From: Progne subis subis
Taxonomy: Eukaryota > Chordata > Aves > Passeriformes > Hirundinidae
Assembly (NCBI GenBank): GCA_022316685.1
Contig: JAKJHU010000066.1
Coordinates: forward strand, 2,707,140 to 2,771,139
Direction: 5' to 3'
Length of the DNA stretch: 64,000 bases
This document shows, one piece after another, positions 23,971 to 34,689 of this stretch. The notes below the pieces were generated by a model that was given only the letters and a program-made list of their open reading frames with translations, did not search any database and had not been told where the DNA came from. The position numbers and the translations under genes were made by a program. Positions within the stretch are counted from its first letter, which is position 1; each line of letters opens with the position of its first letter.

Positions 23971-26928
23971 CCCGTGGCACAGCTGCCACTGAGCAAAGGC
24001 ACAACTTCAGAAGCGCTTGCAGTGATGAGAAGGTGAAATGGAGGAGGTTGGAGGAACCAAGTACTAATAAAGATGCTTAATTAAGGGGCATTTTCAGTGT
24101 CTGCATTTACCCACAAAGCTCCAAGCATCACTTTCCTAAAATAAGATTGCATGCTCATGGGTCTGCTGAGAAATTTGCTATAAACCTTCCAAAACCAGCT
24201 TGGCTTGACAGGGAAACGGAGAGCACTGCATCTGCATGGGCAGGGAATGCGAGAAAAACTAAAGGAAGGTTTTATCTCAGTAATGATGGGGCTGCCACTT
24301 CCTGTGACAGGGACAGGAATGGGCTCAAGGCTTTTTGGGCAGCGATGGTGTGGTACCACCTGCCTGTTCTTGATCCGTCTGCTAACATCTCCAGGTCTTC
24401 CACCTTCCCCCTCAAGATAAAGCTGAGCTGTCTGAGCCCCCTCGGCCAGTGAGACTTCATCCATGTCACCTAAACAACACCCTCACAAAGACACCCTTTG
24501 AATTTAACAAGGCTTGGGCTGCGTTCTCAGCACTTAAGAATTTATTTTCCTCTTCTCTCCCACACATCAAATCCTATCATCAGTTTCAGTGCAGCTGCGA
24601 TCAGAGCCTATGAAACCAGCCCAAGGTCAGGCAAGAAACTTGTGGCAGAAGGAAGGAGCTGGATCCCCACCCTGAGCCTCCATCCACAGCCTTGCCCAGC
24701 CCACCTGCCTTCACAGCAGGAGAGATCCAGAGGCTTGACTGGATCTCTCCACCTGCACGTCCACGTCCAGGCATGGAAAATGCAATTGCAGGCCCAGCTC
24801 TGGTGCCTTCTGACTAACTTTTTTTTCAGAGGTTAGCAAGGGACATAAATGTAGGTGCAAACAGCATTAGGGATGTTTCTCTCTCTTTTTTCCAGGCAGT
24901 GCTGGCGGGGAGGGGGGGGTTGGTGGGGGAGAAGTAGAAAAATCGAATTTCACATATAGCAAAAACTCCATTTAAAGAAGAGGAACTTTTTGTAACTTTA
25001 ACTAAAATGCCCAAAGATTGGAGCAATAATACAAGACAAGGTCTCTCTTTACTTCTTTCCTTTCTTCCTCTTTTTTTATTTTTTTTTCCCCCGAGAATGA
25101 CCTTTTACTACGTATTTATTTATATAGTTCATTTTACATGTGCCGGGCTCAGGGTGACTCGGGACATTCTTTCGTGGTTCCATCAGACACTTTTTGAAAG
25201 CTCTCCCCCTCTTTCCAGCCGCTTTCCTATTCTGCCTCCCCCTCTGCTTGTTTGGATACGCTCAAGCTCCTGTGTGTTTGGACTGGGGAAACGGAGCTGT
25301 TGTTTAGGAGTTATCTCCCGGGCTCAGATATCCGGCAGCTTTTTCCTAGGAAGTTAACTTTACACATAAAGAGAGAACGAGGGGGGAAAAAAAATAAAGA
25401 AAACGTGGGCTGTGTGTTTAAGACAGAAGGGCCAGGGGGGAGGAGGAGAAGAGAACAAGAGAGCTGCCCAGAAAAAAATCAAAATTCCAGCCTGCACTTC
25501 CCTCCCTAGAAAGCTTTTCCTTTTTTCTAACAAGGCTATGAAAGATGAGAGGGACAAATATTTTCCTATAGGGGAAAATCTCGTATAGGAGGGCACGGAG
25601 AGGTTTCACACGCAGGAAGTTTGGTGGGGTAGAGGAGCAAACCCACATCTTCCCCAAAACTCACATGGCCAGACAGAATTATTGCTGATGCCCCTCACAG
25701 CGTAGCCCTTCCTGGGAATGTGCCCTGCAAATGCTTCCCATAGCCAGAGGGGATAAAGCTGATATGGTTTTATGGGTGTCTCACAGGTGAGGAAGCTGAT
25801 CCTGACCTAAGAGCTACCGGACAGAGCCGTGAGCACCTTCAAGGGGAACACGAATGAAGCAGCCCTGTCCTGCCTGCGGTCTCCGGCCATGCCGGGCACA
25901 AGCTCCACCAACCTGGCTAGATCTACCCAACAGCTCAGAAATTCCACAGAGAGGCGAGAGCCACTTCTCCTCCGCATTTTGAGCAGCCCCCAGGAGCCCT
26001 TCCACGTCTTTAATCCCGACAAAACCAAACGTCCCTCGATTCGAAACATTCAATAACTTCCCAAGCAGGGACCATAATTTTTTCCCCCACTTGATATATT
26101 TTTTCCTCTTGTGGTCTGTCTGATTATTTGCCAAATACACTTTAACACATTTATTAGCCATGCCCACAGCTTCCAGACCTTTTTGTGGCTTCCAGGGAAA
26201 TGCACAAACACATCACTGGGGATGCTATAACGTATTGCCTGTGCTTAGAACAGTCACCAGTCTTGTAACTATTATTTCAAATATTTACCCACGAGTTTCA
26301 TCTTCAACTTCTGGAGCCTGGGCACACGCTCGGCTTTGCACACTCGCCATCCTCTGCCTTGTGTCCTCGTGACACAATCTGAGACCCAGATGGGGTAGAC
26401 ATAAATGACCACACCAGGTACCAGTGGCACCAGGACCTAATGGTTCCAGGTCTTTGCAGGACCAAGGTCAGTCTGACGCCCCAGTGACACCCCGGATCCA
26501 GTCTGGGCCCCTTCTCCATGACACCACCATCCAAGGGGGATAGAGACATATTAAAAAAGGGAGAGCAGAAGTTTGGAGAAATCCTGTATTCCTGATAATC
26601 TCTTTGGTCACTTATAAATTATTATCCTGCCCTTAGGCCCTGGAAAGTGTCACTGTCCTCAGGTCACCATCCAGAAGCACCATGTGGAGTTGAAAACTCA
26701 GGTCTGGTTTGCAAGAAGCCCTGGAACTTGATTTTTAAACCTATTTTGCAGTTCGCAAAAGGACCAGACAACCGAGGTCCACAGCATCTGGGACCATCTC
26801 TCCAAGCATCCCTCCCTCCCAGCCCTCTGACGCAGTGGGGTCAGTAGGAGCTGGCTGAGGTTCCATCCCAAGCTGCAGAGGGAAACAAAAGTGACAGAAG
26901 AAGAAGAATAAAATAGAAAGAGACTCAC

Positions 26929-27074
26929 CAGTCTTCTCTTGGGTTTGATCAGGGGCCGGTTCTGCCCGTTCATTTTGTGGTAGAGTCCACAGGCGTTACA
27001 CAAATAGTGCCCAGTGCCATCTCTTCTCCACAGAGGGGTTGAGGTAGCCCCACAATTTACACACTCCCTGCCTT
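26929..27074 (-). CDS. GATA3: GATA3 exon 4 (N-terminal GATA zinc finger)
   Basis: Encodes residues 260-308 (146 nt). It contains the first GATA-type zinc finger, C264-X2-C267-X17-C285-X2-C288, with the signature [20 protein letters not shown], followed by [17 protein letters not shown]. This finger stabilises DNA binding at double GATA sites and binds FOG cofactors in the family. The acceptor reads TTTCCAGAAG, a tandem NAGNAG, so the exon may also begin three bases later at 27071, removing one Glu. The donor is CTG before GTGAGT at 26928-26923. The phase is 0 at its end. Confidence 0.98.
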
Positions 27075-29160
27075 CTGGAAACAAGAGAGCACATGGTTCA
27101 CTTAGGGAAAGCAGAGATAAAAGGGGCTGGGGAAAGCCCCCCCTCCCCAAAAAAAACCCACAACCTCCCCAGAGACCCAGCCATGCCAGACCCTGCCAGT
27201 CCCCCCAAAGCTCAGGATTTTTAAGCAAGGGTCCAAAGCCATGACTGCACGATGTCCCTGGCACAGTCTGGTGGGGTCTGATCCTGTTCCCCTCCACAGG
27301 CAGGATCAGGCCCGTGTCCCAGCTGCAGGGAAGAGGGATGGTGACAATGACAACCCAAATGCCATGGTGGCTCGAGGGGCTCCCCAGAGAAGCTCTCACT
27401 CCTCCCACAGGTCACACCTTTGGGGGATTAGGGGGGGGGGGGTGACAATTTCCCCTCACCTTTGGATTAAGGGTTTCTACAACTCTGGAGACCCCATGGT
27501 TCCAGAGGCACCAGAAAAACCTTGGCAGGCTTTGCAAGAAGCCTCCAGCCTTCTACACCCGAAATCATGGATAGTGAATTTAAGTCCATGACCCTCTTTC
27601 TGATGTGTATGAGGACCCCGGTATCGCTCCTTGAGCACCCTTCCAGCTCCCAGGGGTGTTCATGATCCTGGAGGGCTCCTGCTCTGGCCTCAGGTCAAAC
27701 CACATCAAGGACCCCCAAAATAATCACAGATAACCCCCAAAGCATCTCCCCAGCTCCACCCAATACATAGCAACTCTGACAATATCTGCTATTGATTAAC
27801 TTGAAATTAAGCCTTTACCACCTAAAACTTTCAGAAACCCCTCTGGTTTCCACACCACATCTGCAGCCTGATGGTCCATCCTGGCTGTCTGGGATAGCAA
27901 ACAGTCCCAAACCTGCCTCATAAGTTCTTTCCCTTCTTCTTCTCCTTCTTTTTGGGCCCCTCTTTATCCTCTCCCTAGCTATTGCAGGGGATCTTCCCCA
28001 GCCCACCAGCTCCCAGCTTGGAGGAGGGAACTCGGAGGGTGCAGACCCTGCCTCTCGCCTACTTTCAGAGAGTTGAGGGGTTTTATGTCGCCTCTTTGGT
28101 TAACTGAGGTAAGGTTTTTTTGTACCTAACGTCAGTCATGGCCCACCTGAGCACCGTGGCAGACCTCAGCCGGGCAGAGCAGAGCAGAGCCAGCTCAGCA
28201 CAGAGCCGGCTCCCCGCTGCCCCAGCCCGTGCTGCCTTCGAGCAAGAGGCATCCGTGCCCTAACCACAAACGGCAACCGTTTTTCCAGAGCCTTCGCACT
28301 GAGCCCCTCTTCTCTCACACCCCCCCAGCAACTACGACAACAACAAAAAAATACATTTGCAGCCGTTTCTCCCGCTTTTATTATTCAAAATCACCCCCTT
28401 CCTCCTTTTTCTCCAGCTCTAACCTTTGTCTGGGAGCTCCTAGCTTGCTAAGATCAACTTTAAAAGGGGAAAAAAAAAAAAAAAAAAAAAAAAAAAGAGA
28501 GAGAGAGAGAAAAAAAATTAGGTGTTACTGCTGGGGTTGGTTTATCACGAACCGCAGATGTCTTTCTCGAAGGTAAAGTAACAGAAAGTAGCAAAAGGAA
28601 AACAAGAGGGGAGGGTGGAGGGGGGGGGGGGGGGCCGAGACGGTTTGAAAATACCGCGCAGCCGGTGGGTGCCCCGGCGGGAGCTGCGGCTCGGCGGGCG
28701 CCGGGGGATGCTCAGCACCGCCCGGGGCCACAATAAACCGGTCCCTACCCCGGACACAGCAGCCGGTCCGTACTGGGGCCAGGCGGGGAGCCGGTCCCGT
28801 TAATACCCAGGTCGTTTTGTTCCCCTCCGGTTAAACGAGGCAGCCGCTCCCGGGATGTTTGAGTCTCTGTCCCTCTCTTTTGTTTCACCTCATCTCTCTC
28901 TCTCTCCTGCTTTCATGTACAAAACATACAGGTCTGGGTTTTTTTGTCACTCTAGCCGCATCCGGACTCTATTAAAGTTCCTGGCGCTGGATAAACAATG
29001 CAACTGTCGCGTGCAGCAGTCTGAAAATAATTGGATTAGCTCAAACATATCAGCTAAATAGAGACAGTCCCTGCTCAGACAGACAGAGTAAATGTCACCC
29101 TGGAAAAACCCTGAAAACTGATCTCATTCATGCCAGGCAACCCCGCAGCAGCCTCCTCGG

Positions 29161-29194
<34 letters not shown>

Positions 29195-30054
29195 AAAAAA
29201 AAAATAATAATAATAATTAAAAAAAAAAATTAAAAAAAAAAATGGGGGGAAAAAGAGTTTGACTAATCGCCCTTTCCTCTGCGCACAGACACATTCCCCT
29301 CGGCTCACTCCCACCCTTCTGTGCACACAAATGTCCAAGCCCGGTACGTTCAGCCGGGAGCCGGAGCAGCGCAGCCCCTCGCACCCCATTCCGCGGGGTG
29401 TGCACAGAGCTGCGACCCTCCAGTTTCCCCCGGGAAAGGCGGCCAGGGGGACACTTTGGGGACTTCCACTGTGGGTGATCCAAAGCCCCTGGCACGGAGC
29501 TGTCTGGAGCCGGGGGCTGCGTGGGCGAAGTCTCCGCACCGCCCCGGGGAAAACCCTCTCCGCATCCCCGGGCGCCGCATGGGAAGAGGCCCTGGGAAGA
29601 GCGAGGCAGAGGGCGGGCGGGGGAAGTTGGCCGGGATTTAGCACCATTATTAAAATACAGAGAGATCACTAATGCTGCGGTTCCCTGGGTTTCGCTTGCT
29701 CCCCGGGCGCCGCAGCTGAGCGCACCGTGGGCGCTGGAGGGGCCGGGTCGCCCCCGGACTGGAGCCCCGAGGCACCGAGTGGGTGGTTTGGGTTCCTGGG
29801 CCTGGTTCTATCCCCAGCCAGGGTTGGACAAGGGGGGGGGGGGTTGGTTATTAACCTAGCAGACCGACCTGTGGGGAAGGTGAAGCGTCGTGCGTGTCTC
29901 CCACGATGGCTTCAGCCCCCGCTGCTCATCACACCGGTGCTTGAGCACGCGTGTGGGGGGCAGCGAGGGGTCAGCCCCATCCCTTAGCCCCCCGCTTGCC
30001 CTCCCCTCAGCTTCCTCTCCCGAGCAACGGGGATGAAGAAGCCAAAAGCCCTAC
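27075..30054 (-). other. GATA3 intron 3
   Basis: No gene seen. Contains homopolymers A31 at 29161-29191 (followed by A/T-rich interruptions to 29242), A27 at 28470-28496 with an adjoining (GA)n, and G15 at 28620-28634. The block 28640-28800 and 29330-29900 is GC- and CpG-rich, continuous with the promoter-side CpG enrichment of this gene. The open frames here are low-complexity or antisense and have no recognisable homology. Confidence 0.8.
29161..29191. repeat. Poly(A) tract, 31 bases
   Basis: Uninterrupted A31 in GATA3 intron 3, followed by further A-rich sequence with AAT units to 29242. Confidence 0.95.
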
Positions 30055-30591
30055 CTGTGCTTGACCGTGCTTTTGGTCGCGATTTACACCCAAAGCCGGT
30101 TGGCGATCCTCCTAAGAGGCTACTGGGGGGAAAAAGTCCAGAGCCATATTCTGGGACATACGGTGGGTAGGTAGTGATGGGGTGATGAGCGGAGGACGTG
30201 GCTCCTCCTAAAGAGGCCATGCTGCTCCGAGAGTGAGAGGACTCCAGCTTCATGGTATCGGCCAGGGACACCTGGTATTTGATGCATTCCTTCTCGTCCT
30301 GCCGGGTGGAGCCGGTGGAGCCGGGGGTGGAGATGGACGGATCCGGGGACACATCTTTAGGAGGGGTCGGCGGGAAGGTGAAAAGGTGCGGGCTGGAGTG
30401 GCCGGCGGATAAAGTGGAAGAGGAGGCGGGCGGGTAGACGGAAAGGGGTCCCGGTGAGCTGTGATGGATGGAGGTCTTGGAGAAGGGGCTGAGGTTCCAG
30501 GGGGAAGCGCTGTGATGGCTGCTCAGCGCCTTGCTCCCGTCCAGCCAGGGCAGCGAGCCGTGCAGCAGAGGAGGGCGGCACACCTGGCTCC
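30055..30591 (-). CDS. GATA3: GATA3 exon 3 (residues 81-260, linker/transactivation region)
   Basis: Encodes the rest of codon 81 through the first base of codon 260 (537 nt). Recognisable segments include [49 protein letters not shown], a [12 protein letters not shown] block, [11 protein letters not shown] and [19 protein letters not shown] just before the first zinc finger. It is rich in Ser, Pro and His, as expected for the transactivation region. The acceptor is TCCTCGCAG (AG at 30593-30592); the donor is ACAG before GTAGGG at 30054-30049. The phase-1 end gives cumulative length 778, matching mammalian exon structure. No frameshift or internal stop. Confidence 0.97.
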
Positions 30592-32187
30592 CTGCGAGGA
30601 GAAAACACGGAGACACGTCGGTCACATCCCTCTGTCACCCTGGCAAAGCCCGCCGTGGGGGTCCCGGAACGTGCTTCCCCCACCAACACTCCCTGTCCTT
30701 CCCGAAGTGCTCAGCATGCGGGGGGAGCAAGGAAAATTACATCTGATGAGAAACACCGTTCCTCTTTAAAAATTAAATTTTAAAAGATACAAGAGCACGG
30801 GGTGGCAGCTCCGGTCCTGTTGAGGAACGGGTTTTGGGGTCGGGACCCTCCAAGCAGGGTGCCAGCCCTGTGACACGGGATTTGGCCAGCTCTGCTCCGT
30901 TTTCCAGGCAATCCCACGAAGACTTTGAAGCAAAGATCCCGCGTGAAATTGCCAAGTCCCGACTATAGAAATATTTATTTTTTCTTAGCTGGAAAAATGA
31001 TTTCCCAAACAGAGCCGTGAGCTATAAACCCTGGGAATTCTCTGGTCAAACGAAGAAGAACAGAAAATGCCCACAGACATGAAAATAACCTTTGCAACAG
31101 GGCTGACAAACTTTGCAAACCACTCAGTCTGTCTTTTCTTCTTCCACGAGACTACACAGAAATGTTAGACGGCTTTTTGGCGATGGTATGGCACACGCAG
31201 AGGGTACCAGCTGCCTCAAAAAGAAACGCTCCCTTACCCTTTTTGCGACAACTCACTTGTCTTTTAATACACACACCTGGACTTGGTGGGGAAATAAAAA
31301 TCCACTAGATTTCCGCAGTCAAATCTTTTTCCCTTTGGTTATAAATGTTCCTAAGGGCTTGTACCTAACATTTTAAATTATTTTCGGCCCTTGCTAAACA
31401 AATAGAAAAAACGTATCCAAAGATTCAAATCTAGCCAAACCCACAGCAACTTGAGCAAACGGCTGTAAGATGGAAAAGGCAGTTATTCAGCTGGAAGGGA
31501 GCAAGTTTGTGCCTGATAATTCAACCCTGGAAAGTCTCTGTCACCTAGAGATCCTTAACCTCTGTAGGCATTGTGATATGTGCATGGAGATTGCTAAATG
31601 TACAGAAGGTGAGATGCAAACACGGATGTATAGAGCCACAGGGTGGACACGTATGTTTGCATGGGAGCTCGTGTGTGTCTAGAAAAGCTCCAAACTGGTT
31701 TTCACCATACCAGGCACTCGTGAACAATACTGAAAGTCGCTGCTCGAAAGGAAGGGAAGGTAGGTTATACGAATAGAAAGGGTCAAGATTCATTATCTTC
31801 TCCAGGAAGTAGCATAGTAAATAATATTCAGGCTAGATCAGAGAGACCGCATTTCCACTTTCTGCTGATATATTGGGGAAAAAAATAAATGAAAAGGGTA
31901 GAAAAGAAAGAAAGGACAAAGGCTGCTGATCCTTAAAAATAATTGTTTTAAAGGGACTAATAGCAGAACAATGCAGTTACTGAGCGGAGCCTAATGTAGG
32001 CTCACACTCAACAAGTTGCTGAGGGCTGGGAGCAGCCTCCTGAACCCGCTCGGCTCCATCTCCACTACACTTATCCCATTTTCTCCATGATTTTGGTGTT
32101 GTTTCCACTGCAAACCTCCGGGATTTAGATTTTGCCACGACAGAGATCACTGTCCGGCTTCACAAACCGCCCTCTGTTCTTTTGCCT

Positions 32188-32189
<2 letters not shown>

Positions 32190-32218
<29 letters not shown>
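32190..32218. repeat. Poly(T) tract, 29 bases
   Basis: Uninterrupted T29 in GATA3 intron 2. Confidence 0.95.
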
Positions 32219-32223
<5 letters not shown>

Positions 32224-32729
32224 GCAAATTTTTTCTTTATTTTTTAAAACATCCAGGTAAACTCCAGCTATAAATACTGTATCTCTCCACTTCTCTATAA
32301 AAGATGGCACCAACGTACTCATCCCTCCGTGGACCTGGGGCCCATCTGCCCCAGGTATTTCACCTCCTTTCTAAGAGCGGTGACCCAGGAACAAGATTCA
32401 CATTGTCGATCATTACCTTCCTGCAGGACCCTCAGGACAACACACCAGGTCTGATACCGAATTACACCACGGGCTAGATTTGTTTTGGTTTTTTTTTTTA
32501 GTTCCTTTCTTATTTTAAACCCACGCCATGGTGCTGCCCTGGGTATGTGTGCAAAACTTTCGTCCCAAGCCTAAACAAGCTCACCAAGTGCGGATTAAAT
32601 AGCCCAAGCGTGAGGACAGCGGGGTCATTTTCACACCCTTGCTCTCCAGCTTGCTTTGCTTTCCCAGAGCAGCTTAATCGTGCAAAAACTAAACACAGTA
32701 TGAAAACACTAACTGTTAACCCAATTAAA

Positions 32730-32941
32730 GAGAGGGGGGAGAAACCAAAGCGAAAGAAAAGGGGGCAAGAGGAAGAAATCAAGTGGGAGATGAAAAAGAA
32801 AGAAATAGAAGGAAGGCGAGCAAAAGAGAGAGGGAAAGAAGAGAGAGGAGGAAGAGGGATGTGAGATAAAAAGAGAGGGAGAAGGAAAGAAAGAAAGAGA
32901 GAAAGAAAGGGAGAAAGAGAGAAAGAAAGAGAGAAAGAAAG

Positions 32942-32984
<43 letters not shown>

Positions 32985-33015
32985 AAGAAAGTGAAAGAAA
33001 GAAAGGAAGGAAGCC
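32730..33015. repeat. Long purine tract with (GAAA/GAGA)n and A38
   Basis: Nearly pure A/G on the plus strand, containing GAAAGAAAGAGA-type repeats (32880-32942), a 38-base A run (32945-32982) and further GAAA units. In the GATA3 transcript this is a long pyrimidine tract about 200-490 nt into intron 2. Confidence 0.85.
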
Positions 33016-33072
33016 TGAATTTTTATTTATTTCCAATCAGCCAACCCCAAAATCCACCCGTGACGTAGTTTC

Positions 33073-33138
33073 CCCGGCGGCAGGAGAGGGTCTGCCCGGC
33101 GGCAGGAGGGGGTCTGCCCGGCGGCAGCGGGGGGCTCG
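33073..33138. repeat. 22-bp GC-rich minisatellite, three copies
   Basis: Three head-to-tail 22-bp units beginning CCCGGCGGCAGG at 33073, 33095 and 33117; the first two differ at one base, the third is more diverged at its end. It lies about 80-145 bp inside intron 2 from the exon 2 donor. Confidence 0.85.
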
Positions 33139-33215
33139 GGGCAGCGCGGAGCCACCGGACCCGGGGCAGCTCCGGGAGCAGCCGGTGGGAGCCGGGGATC
33201 GGCGTGGGCACTCAC

Positions 33216-33456
33216 CGTGGTGGGCCGTGGGGTATCGCTGCACCGTGGCTCTCACGGAGTTGCCGTAATACGGCGGGACGGAGTTGACTTGTCCGTCGAT
33301 ATTAAAAAGTACATCCACTTCCTCGGCCAGAGGATACTGCGTGGGGTCCATGTAGGTATGGCCAAGCGAGGGGTGATGCGAGTCCGGGTGCTGCCCATTG
33401 AGCACGGCCGGGTGGTGGTGGCTCACCCACCGCGGCTGGTCCGTGGAGACCTCCAT
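33216..33456 (-). CDS. GATA3: GATA3 exon 2 (coding, residues 1-81 start)
   Basis: Encodes residues 1-80 and the first base of codon 81. The translation opens [20 protein letters not shown] and continues through [12 protein letters not shown] and [14 protein letters not shown], the diagnostic N-terminal region of GATA3. This part belongs to the N-terminal transactivation region. The start has a strong context (A at -3, G at +4) and is the first in-frame ATG. The exon ends CCACG before the donor GTGAGT at 33215-33210. The 241 coding bases leave phase 1, as in mammalian GATA3. Differences from the human protein are conservative substitutions in the His/Pro-rich segment. Confidence 0.97.
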
Positions 33457-33660
33457 CTTCCGCGCTCGCTGTTCTGCCGCTGCTCTTCCTCCTCCTCCTC
33501 CTCCTCAGCAAGGCGCGGAAGGCTTGAGATCGGAGCGGGAGACGCTGCCGGAGTTGTGCAGGGCGGGGAAAAAGAGTGCTCGGCGAGTTTGGGGATGTTT
33601 CTGGTTAGGTTTGGTTTAAAGCGGAGGGAGTAGGGGTTTGTGGTGATAAACGATGGATTC

Positions 33661-33705
<45 letters not shown>

Positions 33706-33838
33706 TAAAATAAAAAGGGAGGGGGAAAAAAAGGGAAAACAAAAATAAATCTCGGGGGAAAAATTTCTCAATTTCTCTACGAAGCGAGATCCCTTCGTTT
33801 CTTCCGCTCTGTTGAAGATGTTTCTCTTCTTTGATCAC
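33457..33838 (-). other. GATA3: GATA3 exon 2, 5'UTR part
   Basis: Leader sequence from the acceptor (AG at 33840-33839) to the base before the start codon. It begins GTGATCAAAGAAGAG, similar to the human exon 2 start as I recall it, which supports the acceptor. It contains a perfect T40 run in the sense of the mRNA (plus-strand A40, 33662-33701) and, just upstream of the start codon, a GGAGGAGG purine run (33485-33508). No ATG is present in this stretch. Confidence 0.75.
33662..33701. repeat. Poly(A) tract, 40 bases, in exon 2 leader
   Basis: Uninterrupted A40 on the plus strand; U40 in the GATA3 5'UTR. Confidence 0.97.
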
Positions 33839-34487
33839 CTGTAACGAGAAAGAGGAAAGGGAAGGAGCAGAGAGAGAGAGAGAGGGAGAGGCAGGGAGAG
33901 AAACGTACTTGAGAAGTTCTGAACTTTAGCACCTGACTTTTTAGGCAGGAGAAAACCCATCCCATCCCTCGGCAGCCATCCCTGGGAAGAGCCTGCTCTG
34001 CCCTGGACCCACCTCTCCCAGCGCCTCTTTCTCTTTCGCTCTCTCGCGGCTCGGAGCGGAGCCCAGCAGCTCCCACCGCGCTCCTGCCGCCCAGCTCTTA
34101 CTTTTCCTTGGCTTTGGGGGGTTTTTTTGGGGTTTTTTTGGCTTTTTTTTTTTTTTCCCTGTCGTCGCGGCTGTTTGTTTATTTTTTTATTTGCTCCATT
34201 TGCACCTGAGAAGCTCCAGTGGCTTAAGCTGGTGAGAACTTGTGCCATTCGCTGCTGCACAGCCCAGAGTCACTTTGATTGCTCATTAATTATTATGCAA
34301 CCGAGAAAGGGGGGAAACAGGGGGAAAAGAGAAGGGAGGGAGAGGGGGAAAATCGAGGAGGGGGTAAAGCGATGGGAGAAGAGAGTGGGGGTGAAAGGAA
34401 GGAGCGAGGAGAAAAGGAGGGTGGGCAGAGGAAGGAAAAAAGAAAAATTTAAAAAGCGACAAGTTGCTAAAGAAATTCCGCACAAAC
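33839..34487 (-). other. GATA3 intron 1
   Basis: Short intron between the untranslated exon and the start-codon exon. The acceptor at its end reads TTCTCGTTACAG before GTGATCAAAG, preceded by a pyrimidine tract with (CT)n around 33892-33864. The plus strand from about 34308 to 34450 is strongly purine-rich, so the nascent RNA is pyrimidine-rich just downstream of exon 1. No coding content seen. Confidence 0.7.
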
Positions 34488-34615
34488 CTGGAAGCAGTAT
34501 GTGACCCAGGAGGGATGAAGCTGAAAGTGCTTGATCAGATCAGATTGTGCTCGCTCGCGCTAATTTTTTTTTTCCCCTATTTTTTTCCTCCCTCTCTCTC
34601 CCTTTATTTTTTTTT

Positions 34616-34617
<2 letters not shown>

Positions 34618-34660
<43 letters not shown>
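34618..34660. repeat. Poly(T) tract, 43 bases, in exon 1
   Basis: Uninterrupted T43 on the plus strand; A43 near the 5' end of the GATA3 mRNA. Confidence 0.97.
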
Positions 34661-34663
<3 letters not shown>

Positions 34664-34673
34664 GGGAAGGCAT
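34659..34673 (-). CDS. Upstream ORF in GATA3 leader (4 codons plus stop)
   Basis: ATG CCT TCC CTG TAA on the minus strand encodes Met-Pro-Ser-Leu. The start has A at -3. I found no other ATG in the predicted leader (exon 1 plus the noncoding part of exon 2). The stop codon's last two bases are already part of the A43 tract. My recollection of the human leader has the same frame with one residue different (ATGCATTCCCTGTAA), which suggests conservation. Whether it is translated is unknown; its position close to the cap could make it poorly recognised. Confidence 0.4.
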
Positions 34674-34689
34674 TCTTTCAGAAAGGAGC

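Larger units (their letters stand above)
21509..26928 (-). other. GATA3 intron 4
   Basis: No gene seen. Contains A/T homopolymers near 21553-21579 and 22450-22468, an apparent ancient repeat fragment at about 22530-22620, and an AT-rich, motif-dense block at about 23825-23970 that looks like a conserved intronic element. The 127-codon frame at 24081-24464 shows no recognisable domain and lies in ordinary intron sequence. The 24900-25600 stretch is purine/pyrimidine-skewed. Confidence 0.8.
30592..33215 (-). other. GATA3 intron 2
   Basis: No gene seen. Close to exon 2 it holds a three-copy 22-bp GC-rich minisatellite (33073-33138) and then a long purine-rich (plus strand) block with A38 (about 32730-33015). 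A T29 run lies at 32190-32218. The stretch 31000-32100 is AT-rich unique sequence with no recognised motif clusters. The acceptor preceding exon 3 is TCCTCGCAG. Confidence 0.8.

Noticed and set aside
24081..24464. 127-codon minus-strand open frame within intron 4
   Set aside because: No domain, no splice or promoter support, embedded in a GATA3 intron.
33662..33701. Poly(A) considered as the tail of a retrocopy
   Set aside because: It lies within the GATA3 exon 2 leader, with no retrocopied sequence or target-site duplication next to it that I could see.
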